From assembly GCF_001696685.1 (NCBI RefSeq), contig NZ_MBFG01000018.1, positions 1 through 37,709 on the forward strand: a DNA stretch of 37,709 nucleotides, written 5' to 3'. The translations under genes were made by a program, and so were the position numbers. Below the pieces are notes generated by a model. That model was not told the origin of the DNA. It searched no databases and saw only the letters and a program-made list of their open reading frames with translations. This DNA is from Nosocomiicoccus ampullae. Lineage in GTDB: Bacteria; Bacillota; Bacilli; Staphylococcales; Salinicoccaceae. This document shows, in pieces, positions 16,977 through 26,184 of this stretch; position 1 is the first letter of the stretch, and each line of letters begins with the position of its first letter.

Positions 16977-17405
16977 ATGAGTGAGAACAAAACAGTATTT
17001 GAAATGATTATCGACCGAGATATCGATGCGAATATTATTTATGAAGATGATAACTTCATCGCATTTTTAGATGCGTTTCCTGTTGTTAAAGGTCATACGC
17101 TCGTCGTACCTAAAAAGCGTATCGAAAATATTTTTGATTTAGACGATGAAACAGCAAACGATTATATGAAAGTCATTCGTAACGTATCAAAAGCAGTACA
17201 TGATACGTTTAACCCTGAAGGTTTAAATGTCATACAAAACAACGGTGAATTTGCTGGACAATCTGTATTCCACATTCACTTCCACATTTTACCGAGATAT
17301 AAAGACGAACATGACGGTTTTGGTTACAAATGGGAAGACATTGAGTTTACAGAAGAAGAACGTGAACAGTTCGCTGAAGCAATTAAATCTAAACTCGATG
17401 CATAA
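16977..17405 (+). CDS. hit: HIT family nucleotide hydrolase/transferase (Hit)
   Basis: A 142-residue histidine-triad protein. The active-site motif HIHFHILPR has H99, H101 and H103, with H103 near the position of the catalytic nucleophile in Hint-type enzymes. The family hydrolyses adenosine phosphoramidates and related nucleotides. The ATG at 16977 follows GGAGGG at good spacing, whereas an upstream in-frame start at 16962 overlaps that site. It is divergent from ecsAB, the usual Staphylococcus/Bacillus arrangement, and 53 bases upstream of the YtxH-domain gene, with which it may be co-transcribed. Confidence 0.92.
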   Translation: MSENKTVFEMIIDRDIDANIIYEDDNFIAFLDAFPVVKGHTLVVPKKRIENIFDLDDETANDYMKVIRNVSKAVHDTFNPEGLNVIQNNGEFAGQSVFHIHFHILPRYKDEHDGFGYKWEDIEFTEEEREQFAEAIKSKLDA

Positions 17406-17458
17406 TAAACATTCGTTTCGGGTAAGAAATATGTATGATACGTAAGGAAGTGACATAA

Positions 17459-17821
17459 ATGGGTATTAGAAATTTTGCAGTTGGTTTTGTCGTTGGTGTT
17501 GTAGGTGGCGTTTCTTTATCAGTACTAAATGCGCCTCAATCAGGACGTGAACTCACAGCTTCTTTAAAATCTAATTCTGGAACAGTGAGTGCGTCAGCAA
17601 GCCAAGTTAAAGAAGAAATTAATAACATTAAACAATCTGTACTTCGTGCAAAGCATGAAGCGTCTAACATTAAAGAACTAACTGACGAAGTGAAAGACTT
17701 AGTCGATAACTTTAAATCAGATATTGAACCAAATATCGATCATTTAAAAGACGACGTCGCAACACTTCAAAACACAGCGGAAGACCTTCAGCACGCTTTC
17801 GATAAACCAAATAACAAATAA
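17459..17821 (+). CDS. YtxH domain-containing small membrane protein
   Basis: A 120-residue protein with a glycine-rich N-terminal membrane segment (FAVGFVVGVVGGVSLSVLNA, residues 5-24) followed by the APQSGRELTASLK motif diagnostic of the YtxH family. The remaining 80 residues are predicted to be coiled coil or amphipathic helix. The role of the family is unclear; it belongs to general stress or envelope proteins in Bacillus. The start follows AAGGAAGTG. It lies between hit and prsA, the same neighbourhood as in Staphylococcus. Confidence 0.85.
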   Translation: MGIRNFAVGFVVGVVGGVSLSVLNAPQSGRELTASLKSNSGTVSASASQVKEEINNIKQSVLRAKHEASNIKELTDEVKDLVDNFKSDIEPNIDHLKDDVATLQNTAEDLQHAFDKPNNK

Positions 17822-17827
17822 TGATCG

Positions 17828-17854
17828 GCGGTGATGTATTAAATGCATCACCGC
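17828..17854 (+). terminator. Hairpin after the YtxH gene
   Basis: GCGGTGATG (17828-17836) pairs exactly with CATCACCGC (17846-17854) around a 9-base loop. The tail TTATGTTATGTT is a weak U-tract, so it may be an inefficient terminator or a processing hairpin before prsA. Confidence 0.55.
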
Positions 17855-17904
17855 TTATGTTATGTTATATTAGTGAAAGCTAAAATTTAAAGGAGTTTTA
17901 AAAG

Positions 17905-18858
17905 ATGAAAAAACTACTCACAACAACAACGTTATCTGCAGCACTCATTTTATCTGCATGTGCAAATGATGACAATAACGCATCAAAAAGCGATAGCAAA
18001 GAGACAAAATTTGGTGAAACACTCGTAAAGAGTGACGCCGGAAACGTGACAGTGGACGACGTTTTAAATTCATTTGGTATGGAAGAAGTCGCATCACAAA
18101 CGTTTGAACTCGCATTAAACAAAATAATCGAAGATAAATATAAAGATGAAGTTGATATCGATAAAATTAAAGCAGATGTCGACAAAGAAATTGAAGGTTA
18201 TGGTGGCGAAGATCAGTTCGCTCAACTACTCTCTCAAAGCCAACCAGGATTAACTGTCGAAGGTTATAAGCAAAATAAAATCGCAAATATTCTACACAAT
18301 AAATTCTTTAGTGAAAAGCTAGAAATTTCTGATGAAGATGCGATTAACGGTGCATATGACGCACAACATATTTTAATTAAAGTCGATGAAGAAGCTGAAG
18401 ACGGTAAAACAGACGAAGAAGCTAAAAAAGAGGCTGAAGACCTTCTTAAAAAAGTTAACGATGGTGAAGACTTCAGTAAGCTTGCGAAAGAACATTCTGA
18501 CGACACTGGTAGTGCGAAGAACGACGGGAAATTAGGTATCGTTACAAAAGGTCAAATGGTCCCTGAGTTCGAGGAAGCATTATTCAAATTAAAACCAGGC
18601 GAAGTATCTGACGTTGTAAAAACACAGTTCGGTTACCATATCATTAAACGCCTCGACAAAAAGGCAGAAGATATGTCAGAATCTGAAATTGCAGATGCAA
18701 AATCTAAAATGATTAACGAAAAAATTCAAGAAGATCCAAACAAAATCATGGACTTCTACAAAGAGTTACTCGATGAATACAACGTTAAATTTGAAAACAA
18801 AGATATTAAAGAACAAGTCGATAAAATGATGTCACCGATTGACATTCAAGAAAAATAA
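17905..18858 (+). CDS. prsA: Foldase lipoprotein PrsA (peptidyl-prolyl isomerase)
   Basis: A 317-residue secreted lipoprotein. The signal peptide ends in the lipobox LSAC with C19 lipidated. The parvulin-type rotamase domain covers about residues 153-250, from AQHILIK to FGYHIIKRL, and an unusually acidic insert (DEEAEDGKTDEEAKKEAED) follows its first strand. It is flanked by the helical SurA-like chaperone regions. PrsA folds secreted proteins at the membrane-wall interface. The AAAGGAG ribosome-binding site fits the start. The gene lies in its conserved place near ecsAB and yhaM and ends in a strong terminator. Confidence 0.95.
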   Translation: MKKLLTTTTLSAALILSACANDDNNASKSDSKETKFGETLVKSDAGNVTVDDVLNSFGMEEVASQTFELALNKIIEDKYKDEVDIDKIKADVDKEIEGYGGEDQFAQLLSQSQPGLTVEGYKQNKIANILHNKFFSEKLEISDEDAINGAYDAQHILIKVDEEAEDGKTDEEAKKEAEDLLKKVNDGEDFSKLAKEHSDDTGSAKNDGKLGIVTKGQMVPEFEEALFKLKPGEVSDVVKTQFGYHIIKRLDKKAEDMSESEIADAKSKMINEKIQEDPNKIMDFYKELLDEYNVKFENKDIKEQVDKMMSPIDIQEK

Positions 18859-18860
18859 CA

Positions 18861-18896
18861 AAAACAGGCTCTATTTTTAAAAATAGAGCCTGTTTT
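18861..18896. terminator. Perfect 36-bp palindrome, bidirectional terminator
   Basis: AAAACAGGCTCTATTTTT (18861-18878) is followed directly by its exact reverse complement (18879-18896), then TT. It ends both prsA (plus) and the yhaONM operon (minus). Confidence 0.92.
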
Positions 18897-18909
18897 TTAA
18901 ACCAATATT

Positions 18910-19848
18910 TTACTCATCAACACTTCGGTATAACATTCTACCTTCTAACGGGAAAACGCGCTGCGTAAATGTGCCCGGTTCTACAGATTGAATGTGCTTG
19001 TCCATCATTAAAATTCTCGCATCGATATTGTCAATCATATGCAGAATTTCTGCTTCTTTAATCATCGGTGTTTTTGGAGATCCGTACTCTAATTTACCGT
19101 GATGTGCGAGTATTAAATGTTTTAATAATAAAATATCTTCGCCTTCGATGTTCAGTTCATCTGCTATTTTTGTAATCTCTTCTGTTGCGATAACGATATG
19201 TCCAATTAAATTTCCTTCAACTGTATACGTCGTATTTACTGCACCAGATAATTCTTTGACTTTCCCGATATCATGTAGAATGATTCCGGCATATAACAGA
19301 TTTCTATCGAGCGTTTCGTAGATGTCACATAACGACTCCCCGACTCTTAACATCGTATAAACGTGATACGCTAAGCCAGATACGAAGTCATGATGGTTTG
19401 TCATCGCTGCTGGGAACGTTGAGAATTCTTTACGATATTTCGTGAGTAATCCACGCGTAATACGCTGAAGATTCGCACTCGTAATTTTTAGTGCGTAATC
19501 CATAATTTTGTCGAACAGATCATCACCGTCGATCGGTGCTTCTTTTAAAAAGTTATGGATTGAAACGTTATCGTTTTCGTTTGCCGTACGAATTTCTAAA
19601 ATTTTCATTTGATTATTCCCACGGTAGTTAATAACTTCTCCTCTAACTTTTACCATATCTGCTTCTTTTAACTCTTTAATTTGTTCAGGTGTAACAGTCC
19701 ATAATTTTGAATCGAGCTCACCTGTTTTGTCTGCTAGAATCAGTGTCATATATGGCTTACCCTGTTGCGTGACACCATCTTGTGCGCGTTTTACTAAGTA
19801 AAACGATTCAACACTATCTCCAGGTTGTAAAGCAGAAATTTTACTCAT
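18910..19848 (-). CDS. yhaM: 3'-5' exoribonuclease YhaM
   Basis: A 312-residue metal-dependent exonuclease of the YhaM/Cbf1 family. The N-terminal 95 residues form an OB-fold nucleic-acid-binding domain (GKPYMTLILADKTGELDSK). An HD phosphohydrolase domain follows, with its metal-binding HD in ILHDIGK near residue 192 and LAHHGKLEYGSP about 50 residues later. It degrades RNA and single-stranded DNA in Bacillota; in S. aureus it trims 3' ends. The ATG lies 6 bases after the yhaN stop, as the last gene of the yhaO-yhaN-yhaM operon, a standard arrangement. Confidence 0.93.
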   Translation of the reverse strand: MSKISALQPGDSVESFYLVKRAQDGVTQQGKPYMTLILADKTGELDSKLWTVTPEQIKELKEADMVKVRGEVINYRGNNQMKILEIRTANENDNVSIHNFLKEAPIDGDDLFDKIMDYALKITSANLQRITRGLLTKYRKEFSTFPAAMTNHHDFVSGLAYHVYTMLRVGESLCDIYETLDRNLLYAGIILHDIGKVKELSGAVNTTYTVEGNLIGHIVIATEEITKIADELNIEGEDILLLKHLILAHHGKLEYGSPKTPMIKEAEILHMIDNIDARILMMDKHIQSVEPGTFTQRVFPLEGRMLYRSVDE

Positions 19849-19854
19849 CGGTTG

Positions 19855-22800
19855 TTACCTCCTATTTTTACTATCTTGTAAAACGATTGTATTTGTCGAT
19901 GGAATGCTCTTTTCTAAATTACATGTAAAGAATAACACTTGATGTTCTTCTGATTGCTTTTTAAAGTAATCTAAAATTGTTCTTGTACGTGTCTGGTCAA
20001 AGTGTACAAATGCATCATCGATAATAATCGGTAAATTATAATAGTTTTTAAGTGCTTTTATTAAGCTAATGCGTAACGCGATATATAATAGTTCTTTTGT
20101 CGACTGTGAGATTTCAGAAGGATCAAAAATTTGACCGTTACTATGCTTCACTTTAATGATGTTGTCTTCATACATCACATCGATATAGCGTTCTTTTGTA
20201 ATATATTCAAAGATTTTTCTCGCTTCTTCAACGACGATTGGAAGACGCTTGTCTTTGATCGCTTTAATGTGTGCTTCGATTAACGTCTTAATATACATCA
20301 GTGACATATAATCGACAGCGCTCGTTTCTATACTATTCTTTTCAAGTTCGTATTGATGACGGAGTACTGAAAGTTGTCCGTTTTTTTCAAGATGTTTAAT
20401 GTCTTGTTCGATTTTTGCAAGCATAGTTGTCTCTTCGTCGATGTCATTTTCATAGTTTTCGATTATCGTATTAAGCGCTGTTTCTTCGTCTCTTAAATCA
20501 GCTGTGTTGAATTCAGATAATTGCTGTCTTCTTTCTAAATCGAAGTTTTCTTCTGTTAACTTGTTATTGAGCTCTTTGAATCGTGCTTCATTCTCTTTAA
20601 ATTCTGTAAACATTCGGCCGTAGTAGTAATACTCATCCTCATCATCTGCTCCGACATAATTAAAGAGTTCCTTCATTTCTTTTTCTGCAACGTAATTACG
20701 ATTATCAATGACGTCGATTTCGTTTTCAAATAAGTTAATTTGCTCTCTTAAGTTATGATATGTCGATTTATCTTTTAATAGCTTTTCGAGCAGCTTATTC
20801 GTTTCAAAGAAAATTGAATTAATGTGGAAATCGATACCGTATTTTGAAACTTCTTCTCTAACTGAATTACTAAATTGCGTAATATTACTATCAATTGCTT
20901 CGATGCGTGTATTCAGCTCATCGACGTTACGTCTCATTTGTTTGATATTACGAATCGTATATATCGTATCGACGATTTGAGCATTTTCTAATTCATCGCT
21001 AACGTATAATTTCTCTTTAACACGAGCAAGATCTCGTTTTAACTGGTCATTTGTACTATCTAAAATCGAACGTTTTTCTTCTAAACTTTCTAGTTTAATT
21101 TCATCTGATAACTTTTTATTCATATGACGATCGACTTCGTTCATCATCTCACGTGCATCATAATAATCGAAGTTTAAGTCGTGCGCTTCTTTTTTCTCTT
21201 TAATTTGTTGTTTAAGCTTTTCAAGGTCTTGTTCGTATTCATCTTTTAAATGATCGTCTTCTTCTTCAGTTTTATTGAGTTTTAATAAGAGTAATGATAA
21301 TAACCCAACGACGATAAATATAATACCGTATATATTTTGGTTACTTATAAAGATAAACGACAGACCAATTAGCATGAGTATGACACTCATCGAGATAATA
21401 ACTGTGCCTTGAGTTTTATTACGTGCTTCTCGCTTTTTCTCTTCTTCAAAGTACTTATCTTCAATTAAATGATAGACGCGTTCTTTTTCTTTAAGCTCAT
21501 GTTCTAAGTCTTGAACTTCAAGTTTTGCACGTATTCTTTGATTTGAAATTTGACTGTCAGAGAAACTTTCTAGTTTTTTATCCGTCTCTTTAATTTCATC
21601 TTTTAACTGGGCGATTGAATTATTATAAAATTCGCTTTCCATTTCGATTTCATCGTGACGGGAGAGTAAACTTTGAACATTTTCTCTCACGATGTTTGAA
21701 TCATCTACATCTAAATGCTCTTCTTGCCAACCGATATCGTTCATCGAGCGGTGAATTTTTTCTTCGATCGTTGCGACTTCACTTTGTAAACGTTCGAGTT
21801 CAAGCAGTTCGTGTTTAATATTTGGCTCTTCTTTACTCAGTCTTTCTAAATAATTAAGTGTGTCTTCTTCTGGTAACACGACTCTATTCTCTTCTCGGAT
21901 GAGTGCTTCGAGCTTTTCTTGACGGAGTAATTTATCTTTTTGACCCGTCGTTAAATGGTTTTTAAGCGCTTCATAACGCTCAATCCCTTTTTCTGGGAAT
22001 AAGACTGGTTCGACATCGATTTTATTTGCTAAACTTTGCCACTCTTTAATTTCAGGATGATACATAATTTCTTTCATCTTATTTTTGAGTTGCTGTTTAG
22101 TACTATTTACCGAGTGTCTTTTACGTTCGATACTTTCGATAATTTTATGCTTTTCACTCACGAGTGATTCATATGTCTCTTCATACGATTCAAGCTCTGC
22201 GATTTTTTCAGTCATATTGCTTATCGAATCAATTTTTACGTTAATATCTGGTTTTGTACCGTTACGTTTATATAGCTCGTCAAGCTTAGTGTTAATTGCG
22301 TTAAGCATGTCTTCATATTTATTAGAACCGAGTGCACCTGCACGCAGTAAATAATCTTGAAGGTCTTTTTCGGTTAAGTTTTTGTTAATATCTTGTAGAC
22401 CGAGAACATCAAACGAGAATATCGAACGATACATTTCTTTATCGATATAATTTAATTTTCTCTTTAGCCAATCTTCGCTTCGTTCTGTACCGTCAGCCAT
22501 CGTAATACGTACGTCTCCAGCTGACTTATTACCTTTAATACGTTCAATAGTTACCGGTCCAACTTCATCGACAAACTGAACGATTAGTCGCCCACCATAG
22601 GCGTTACCAAGTCTCGGTTCACGTCTTGGTTCGCCTTCGTTTCGGCGCGGGAACCCAAATAAAATCGAGTGAATAAACGACATCATCGTCGATTTACCCG
22701 CTTCGTTTTCCCCAAACACTTGGACGAAATCATGTTCAATTTTAAAACTTTTATCGATGATTTTACCGTAACCGTATATATCTAATCCTTTAATTTTCAT
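19855..22800 (-). CDS. yhaN: SbcC/Rad50-like ATPase YhaN
   Basis: A 981-residue SMC-type ATPase. Walker A is GENEAGKST (30-38) and the C-terminal Walker B/signature region lies near residue 930 (IIIDDAFVHFDQTRT). Between the two halves lie long coiled coils. A hairpin of two hydrophobic segments near residues 470-510 (VIISMSVILMLIGLSFIFI and IIFIVVGLLSLLLLKL) should tether it to the membrane, a feature of YhaN that distinguishes it from cytosolic SbcC. It is paired with the nuclease YhaO (4-base gap), as SbcC is with SbcD. A role in DNA repair or end processing is likely but little studied. Confidence 0.9.
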   Translation of the reverse strand: MKIKGLDIYGYGKIIDKSFKIEHDFVQVFGENEAGKSTMMSFIHSILFGFPRRNEGEPRREPRLGNAYGGRLIVQFVDEVGPVTIERIKGNKSAGDVRITMADGTERSEDWLKRKLNYIDKEMYRSIFSFDVLGLQDINKNLTEKDLQDYLLRAGALGSNKYEDMLNAINTKLDELYKRNGTKPDINVKIDSISNMTEKIAELESYEETYESLVSEKHKIIESIERKRHSVNSTKQQLKNKMKEIMYHPEIKEWQSLANKIDVEPVLFPEKGIERYEALKNHLTTGQKDKLLRQEKLEALIREENRVVLPEEDTLNYLERLSKEEPNIKHELLELERLQSEVATIEEKIHRSMNDIGWQEEHLDVDDSNIVRENVQSLLSRHDEIEMESEFYNNSIAQLKDEIKETDKKLESFSDSQISNQRIRAKLEVQDLEHELKEKERVYHLIEDKYFEEEKKREARNKTQGTVIISMSVILMLIGLSFIFISNQNIYGIIFIVVGLLSLLLLKLNKTEEEDDHLKDEYEQDLEKLKQQIKEKKEAHDLNFDYYDAREMMNEVDRHMNKKLSDEIKLESLEEKRSILDSTNDQLKRDLARVKEKLYVSDELENAQIVDTIYTIRNIKQMRRNVDELNTRIEAIDSNITQFSNSVREEVSKYGIDFHINSIFFETNKLLEKLLKDKSTYHNLREQINLFENEIDVIDNRNYVAEKEMKELFNYVGADDEDEYYYYGRMFTEFKENEARFKELNNKLTEENFDLERRQQLSEFNTADLRDEETALNTIIENYENDIDEETTMLAKIEQDIKHLEKNGQLSVLRHQYELEKNSIETSAVDYMSLMYIKTLIEAHIKAIKDKRLPIVVEEARKIFEYITKERYIDVMYEDNIIKVKHSNGQIFDPSEISQSTKELLYIALRISLIKALKNYYNLPIIIDDAFVHFDQTRTRTILDYFKKQSEEHQVLFFTCNLEKSIPSTNTIVLQDSKNRR

Positions 22801-22804
22801 ATTG

Positions 22805-23989
22805 TTACTTCCTCATGAGTAGTTTTAAACGTGCTTCACCAAGTTCTAGTAGCTTTTCTTTGTCGATATCTTCCATTGGTGGTAAAAATTTATTAACTTT
22901 CGGGTCCATATATAACGTGTTTAACGCTGTTTTATATAGATCATCGTCATCTTTAAATGAATTTTTTATATCCGTGAGTAGTGCGTTTTGATCGGCATTT
23001 TCTTGTTCGATATATAGTCGGTCAATCCACACAAAGTCTTCGACATCTCGTTCATCTTCTTGTAATAGAGATAGTATTTCGTAATAGTCGTTACCACTAA
23101 TGTCTTCTTCTCCGTCATAATAGACCGTCAATTCGATTACACGACTACCTTCTTTACGGAGTTTGTTTTTATATTCCGTGACTGCACGATATAACTCATC
23201 ACGGTAAATATTATTGACTTCAAGATCATAGCGTTCAAACTGAATATCTTCAACACTGACAAATGTACTATATAAATGAACGTGGTCTCCGGATACGATA
23301 TAAAATCCTTTTTCTCCTGTTTCATTCATATGACGCCCTTGAATGTTACCTGCATAATTTATAAGCGGCATATCTGATAGTTCTTGACGCTGATGTATAT
23401 GCCCAAGTGCCCAGTAATGATAGAGTTTCGAACGTAAGTCTTCTAAAGTAAATTCTGTATATCGTTTACTCTTCGTATTCGACTTAGAATACGTTCCGTG
23501 TAATATACCGATATGAATACCGTCGTTTCGATTATTTACTGGATAATGATCAATTTTATTTTCGTATGTTTCATCGTGTAAATAACTAAATCCGTGTAAA
23601 AAGATTTTCTCGTTATCTTTACTCATCAATTGATATGTTTCGATGTTTTCTTTAAATACATGAACCGTACTTGGCCAACTCGTCTTAACGTTATGATCAA
23701 GTGGGTCATGGTTACCGTGAATCATATACGTAAAGATTCCGTTATCTTCTAAACGTTGAAATTGTTCTTTTAAAAATATTTCTGATTTTAATGTTCTGTT
23801 TTTTTGGTCAAATACATCTCCAGCAATAATGATAAAATCGACTTTCTCTTTAATTGCATAGTCGATCATACGTTTCGTTGCGTTGTATGTACTTTCCATT
23901 AAACGATCAACAATGTGTGGCGGCAATTCACTTCTCGACTTAAACGGGCTATCGAGATGTAAATCAGCGGCGTGGATAAATTTAACCAT
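22805..23989 (-). CDS. yhaO: SbcD/Mre11-like DNA repair exonuclease YhaO
   Basis: A 394-residue calcineurin-type metallophosphoesterase. All nuclease motifs are visible: D9 and H11 in HAADLHLDSPF, D58 in IIAGDVFD, N93-H94-D95 in HGNHDP, a further histidine in LHGTYSKS, and GHIHQRQ. The C-terminal third holds the cap and the region that would bind the coiled-coil ATPase YhaN. The start is ATG with GAGGTGAACG upstream. It is the first gene of yhaO-yhaN-yhaM. An extended -10 promoter sits just upstream, against a terminator hairpin of the preceding gene. Confidence 0.92.
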   Translation of the reverse strand: MVKFIHAADLHLDSPFKSRSELPPHIVDRLMESTYNATKRMIDYAIKEKVDFIIIAGDVFDQKNRTLKSEIFLKEQFQRLEDNGIFTYMIHGNHDPLDHNVKTSWPSTVHVFKENIETYQLMSKDNEKIFLHGFSYLHDETYENKIDHYPVNNRNDGIHIGILHGTYSKSNTKSKRYTEFTLEDLRSKLYHYWALGHIHQRQELSDMPLINYAGNIQGRHMNETGEKGFYIVSGDHVHLYSTFVSVEDIQFERYDLEVNNIYRDELYRAVTEYKNKLRKEGSRVIELTVYYDGEEDISGNDYYEILSLLQEDERDVEDFVWIDRLYIEQENADQNALLTDIKNSFKDDDDLYKTALNTLYMDPKVNKFLPPMEDIDKEKLLELGEARLKLLMRK

Positions 23990-24015
23990 CGTTCACCTCA
24001 CCTTTCTTTTCATAC

Positions 24016-24024
24016 ATTATACCA
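24016..24024 (-). promoter_or_regulatory. Extended -10 promoter of yhaONM
   Basis: On the minus strand TGGTATAAT is a perfect extended -10 element, 27 bases before the yhaO start. Its upstream half abuts the T-tract of the yheA terminator, so termination and re-initiation are packed into about 50 bases. Confidence 0.6.
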
Positions 24025-24035
24025 AAAAACGACAA

Positions 24036-24065
24036 AAGAGGCATGGGGTCTAACCCTTGCCTCTT
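24036..24065 (-). terminator. Terminator downstream of yheA
   Basis: AAGAGGCA (24065-24058 on the minus strand) pairs with TGCCTCTT (24043-24036), with an inner GGGT/ACCC stem, followed by a T-rich stretch. It lies about 45 bases beyond the yheA stop. Confidence 0.75.
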
Positions 24066-24110
24066 GAGAGATTATATTCGTTTAAAAACCTATAATCAAT
24101 CTACTATAAT

Positions 24111-24458
24111 TTACTCATTCACTTTGTATAGTTCTTCGATTGGTTTCATAATGACGCGGTTTAAGTCTTGGATTAACATACTTAATTTTTGCTCCGCTTC
24201 CATTAATTGTTTAATGTTTTCATCTTCTTCTACTGATTGTGCTGTTTGCTGTGCACGCTCAATATCAGAATCTAACATTTCTTCCCCTTGCATTTGTTTT
24301 AATTGAAGTTCCATTTGAACTTCTCTAAATTCATCGAATAATTTTTTTGAATCTTCATTTTCATTTACCGCTTTATAAAAAGATTCTAATGCTTTAAATT
24401 CTTCAGATTGTCTCAAAGCACTTTCAAGCGCATTTGCTTGATCATATACATTTACCAT
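24111..24458 (-). CDS. yheA: YlbF/YmcA family protein YheA (UPF0342)
   Basis: A 115-residue almost wholly helical protein of the YlbF/YmcA family; the size, the ANALESALRQSEEFK opening and the conserved FREVQMELQLKQMQGEE block fit the YheA subgroup. The relatives YlbF, YmcA and YaaT form a complex that modulates RNase Y and development in Bacillus; the function of YheA is not established. The ribosome-binding site is AGGAG. It lies beside yheB and close to yhaONM, the same grouping as in Bacillus subtilis. Confidence 0.85.
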   Translation of the reverse strand: MVNVYDQANALESALRQSEEFKALESFYKAVNENEDSKKLFDEFREVQMELQLKQMQGEEMLDSDIERAQQTAQSVEEDENIKQLMEAEQKLSMLIQDLNRVIMKPIEELYKVNE

Positions 24459-24532
24459 GGAATTCTCCTCTGTATTTAAAATTTCATATTGATTATAATA
24501 TCATACGTCTAATATAAAATAAAATGATACGG

Positions 24533-25663
24533 TTACACTATTAACGGAACGAGAATACCTTGTAAAAATCCAACGATTCCTCCAAGCACATATCCGAGTA
24601 ACATAATCATTTGGAGTTCTTTTCTCGCAACTTCAAACACTAAAAATTCGAGTGTTTTTATGTCAAAACTATCGATTTGACGTTTAATCACTTCAGCTAA
24701 TTTTAAATGTTTTACGATACTTGGAATGTACTTTCCAAGATAATGCGTGATGTTGTCTCTTAAACGTAGTTTTCCTGAAGATTTAAACGTTTGAAACATC
24801 GTCTCATTTAACTGAGCGATTGGTCTATCGAGTAATTCTTCTAAATTCATTTTGCGTTTAAAAATTTCCGCTGCACTATGTGTCGCTTTTTCTTGATCGA
24901 TTTTTGAGATATATTCGCTCGGAGATTTTTTTATAAATTTATCATACTCTCTTACGATGAATTCTCGTTCAATCGATTTCATGTCTTCATGACTTAATAG
25001 CTTCACTAACTCCCCTTGTACACGAGTTGCAAGGGAGTCTTTCGGTACGACATATTTTAACGCACGCTCAAGTTTACCTCTATTTTCGATAAAATCATCA
25101 ATCATCGTATATATATCTTCGTAACCTTTATCGGATGTTAAATAAGTAATGATTTTTTCGTTAATCACAAGATGTAAATTATTGACTTCTTTGTCAATCG
25201 TCTCTTTTGCGTCATGCGGAATCAATGATTCAATTGACCTGTTCATAAGTTCGTCACTCGACGTTTTTATCTTCGAATCAATTTCTTGATATAAAAATGA
25301 TAATATTTTCTCTTTTAAATTTGGAGATATTTTATTTAACACGTCACCGATTGACACGTTTTCTTCTTCAATCGTTTGAATTTGGCGATCGATGAATAAA
25401 TCCATAAATTTTTGTGATTCTTTACTTTGTAGTTTTTCTACAAAAACTTCTGGTGTTAATAAATAGCCTGTAATTATATTTCCAAGCTTTTTTGATGCCT
25501 CATCTCTACGCATCGGAACAACACCAGGCGTAAGTGGGATGCGTTTCCCAAATATATATTTTGCTTCATACGGATGAAATAACATTTTAATCGCTATCGT
25601 GTTCGTCACCCCACCGATTAACGCACCGACAATTGTCGTTATTATAATCGTCGTCACAGACAT
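24533..25663 (-). CDS. yheB: DUF445 family membrane protein YheB
   Basis: A 376-residue protein with membrane segments at the extreme N-terminus (residues 4-26, followed by the conserved NTIAIKMLFHPYEAKYIFG block) and at the C-terminus (residues 352-375). The central portion is helical and charged, which gives the two-anchor layout of the DUF445/YheB family. No enzymatic motif is seen. In Bacillus, YheA and YheB are neighbours as here. The ribosome-binding site GGAGG is well placed. It has no assigned role. Confidence 0.85.
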   Translation of the reverse strand: MSVTTIIITTIVGALIGGVTNTIAIKMLFHPYEAKYIFGKRIPLTPGVVPMRRDEASKKLGNIITGYLLTPEVFVEKLQSKESQKFMDLFIDRQIQTIEEENVSIGDVLNKISPNLKEKILSFLYQEIDSKIKTSSDELMNRSIESLIPHDAKETIDKEVNNLHLVINEKIITYLTSDKGYEDIYTMIDDFIENRGKLERALKYVVPKDSLATRVQGELVKLLSHEDMKSIEREFIVREYDKFIKKSPSEYISKIDQEKATHSAAEIFKRKMNLEELLDRPIAQLNETMFQTFKSSGKLRLRDNITHYLGKYIPSIVKHLKLAEVIKRQIDSFDIKTLEFLVFEVARKELQMIMLLGYVLGGIVGFLQGILVPLIV

Positions 25664-25684
25664 TCTTTTACCTCCTTAAAAAAA

Positions 25685-25706
25685 GAACACCTAACTGTAG
25701 GTGTTC
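25685..25706 (-). terminator. Terminator of the XRE regulator gene
   Basis: GAACACCTA (25685-25693) and TAGGTGTTC (25698-25706) pair perfectly around a 4-base loop. Read on the minus strand the hairpin is followed by seven T. It separates the regulator from yheB. Confidence 0.88.
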
Positions 25707-25712
25707 AGTATA

Positions 25713-26159
25713 TTATTCTGAAGTTTTTTGTTTGAAGAATGTCACTGCTTGACGCTCTAGGTAAGATGCGTGTTCTGCCTGATTGTCAGCATTTACGACG
25801 CGGTAGAGATCGTTCATTTTGTTTTTCTCTAATCTCCATCCGTCTTTTTCTTCTAATTTCTCCCAATATAACATTTCTTTGTTATATTGTGGATAGTGAG
25901 CATTACCGCGAGATAATACTTGAGCAAGTTCTAGTGGGTCTCCACCGAAAGTACTTGTTAAAATGTCGCTATCTCTGAATAATGCACAAATTGAAACACA
26001 TGTTGTCCAGTTTGGAACTATTCTTTCTTTTTCGATTTGTACGAGTGTCTTTTTAGAAAGACCGACTGTTTGACTCATTGAATCTTGAGTATAGCCAGCT
26101 TCTGTTCGTACTATTTTGAACTTCTCCTGAATGACCTTAGTAAAGGCTTTTTTGTCCAT
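25713..26159 (-). CDS. XRE-family helix-turn-helix regulator
   Basis: A 148-residue protein with an N-terminal HTH of the lambda-repressor type (about residues 12-55; TQDSMSQTVGLSKKTLVQIE contains the two HTH helices). The rest (residues 60-148) has no recognised domain, but KEMLYWEKLEEKDGWRLEKN suggests a conserved C-terminal module. The ATG at 26159 is favoured because an AAGGGAAG site precedes it; the in-frame ATG at 26180 has none. A perfect 7-bp inverted repeat lies 25 bases upstream, a candidate operator for autoregulation. The gene has its own terminator and is monocistronic. Its targets are unknown. Confidence 0.85.
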   Translation of the reverse strand: MDKKAFTKVIQEKFKIVRTEAGYTQDSMSQTVGLSKKTLVQIEKERIVPNWTTCVSICALFRDSDILTSTFGGDPLELAQVLSRGNAHYPQYNKEMLYWEKLEEKDGWRLEKNKMNDLYRVVNADNQAEHASYLERQAVTFFKQKTSE

Positions 26160-26184
26160 AACTAAAATTCTTCCCTTCATTTAT

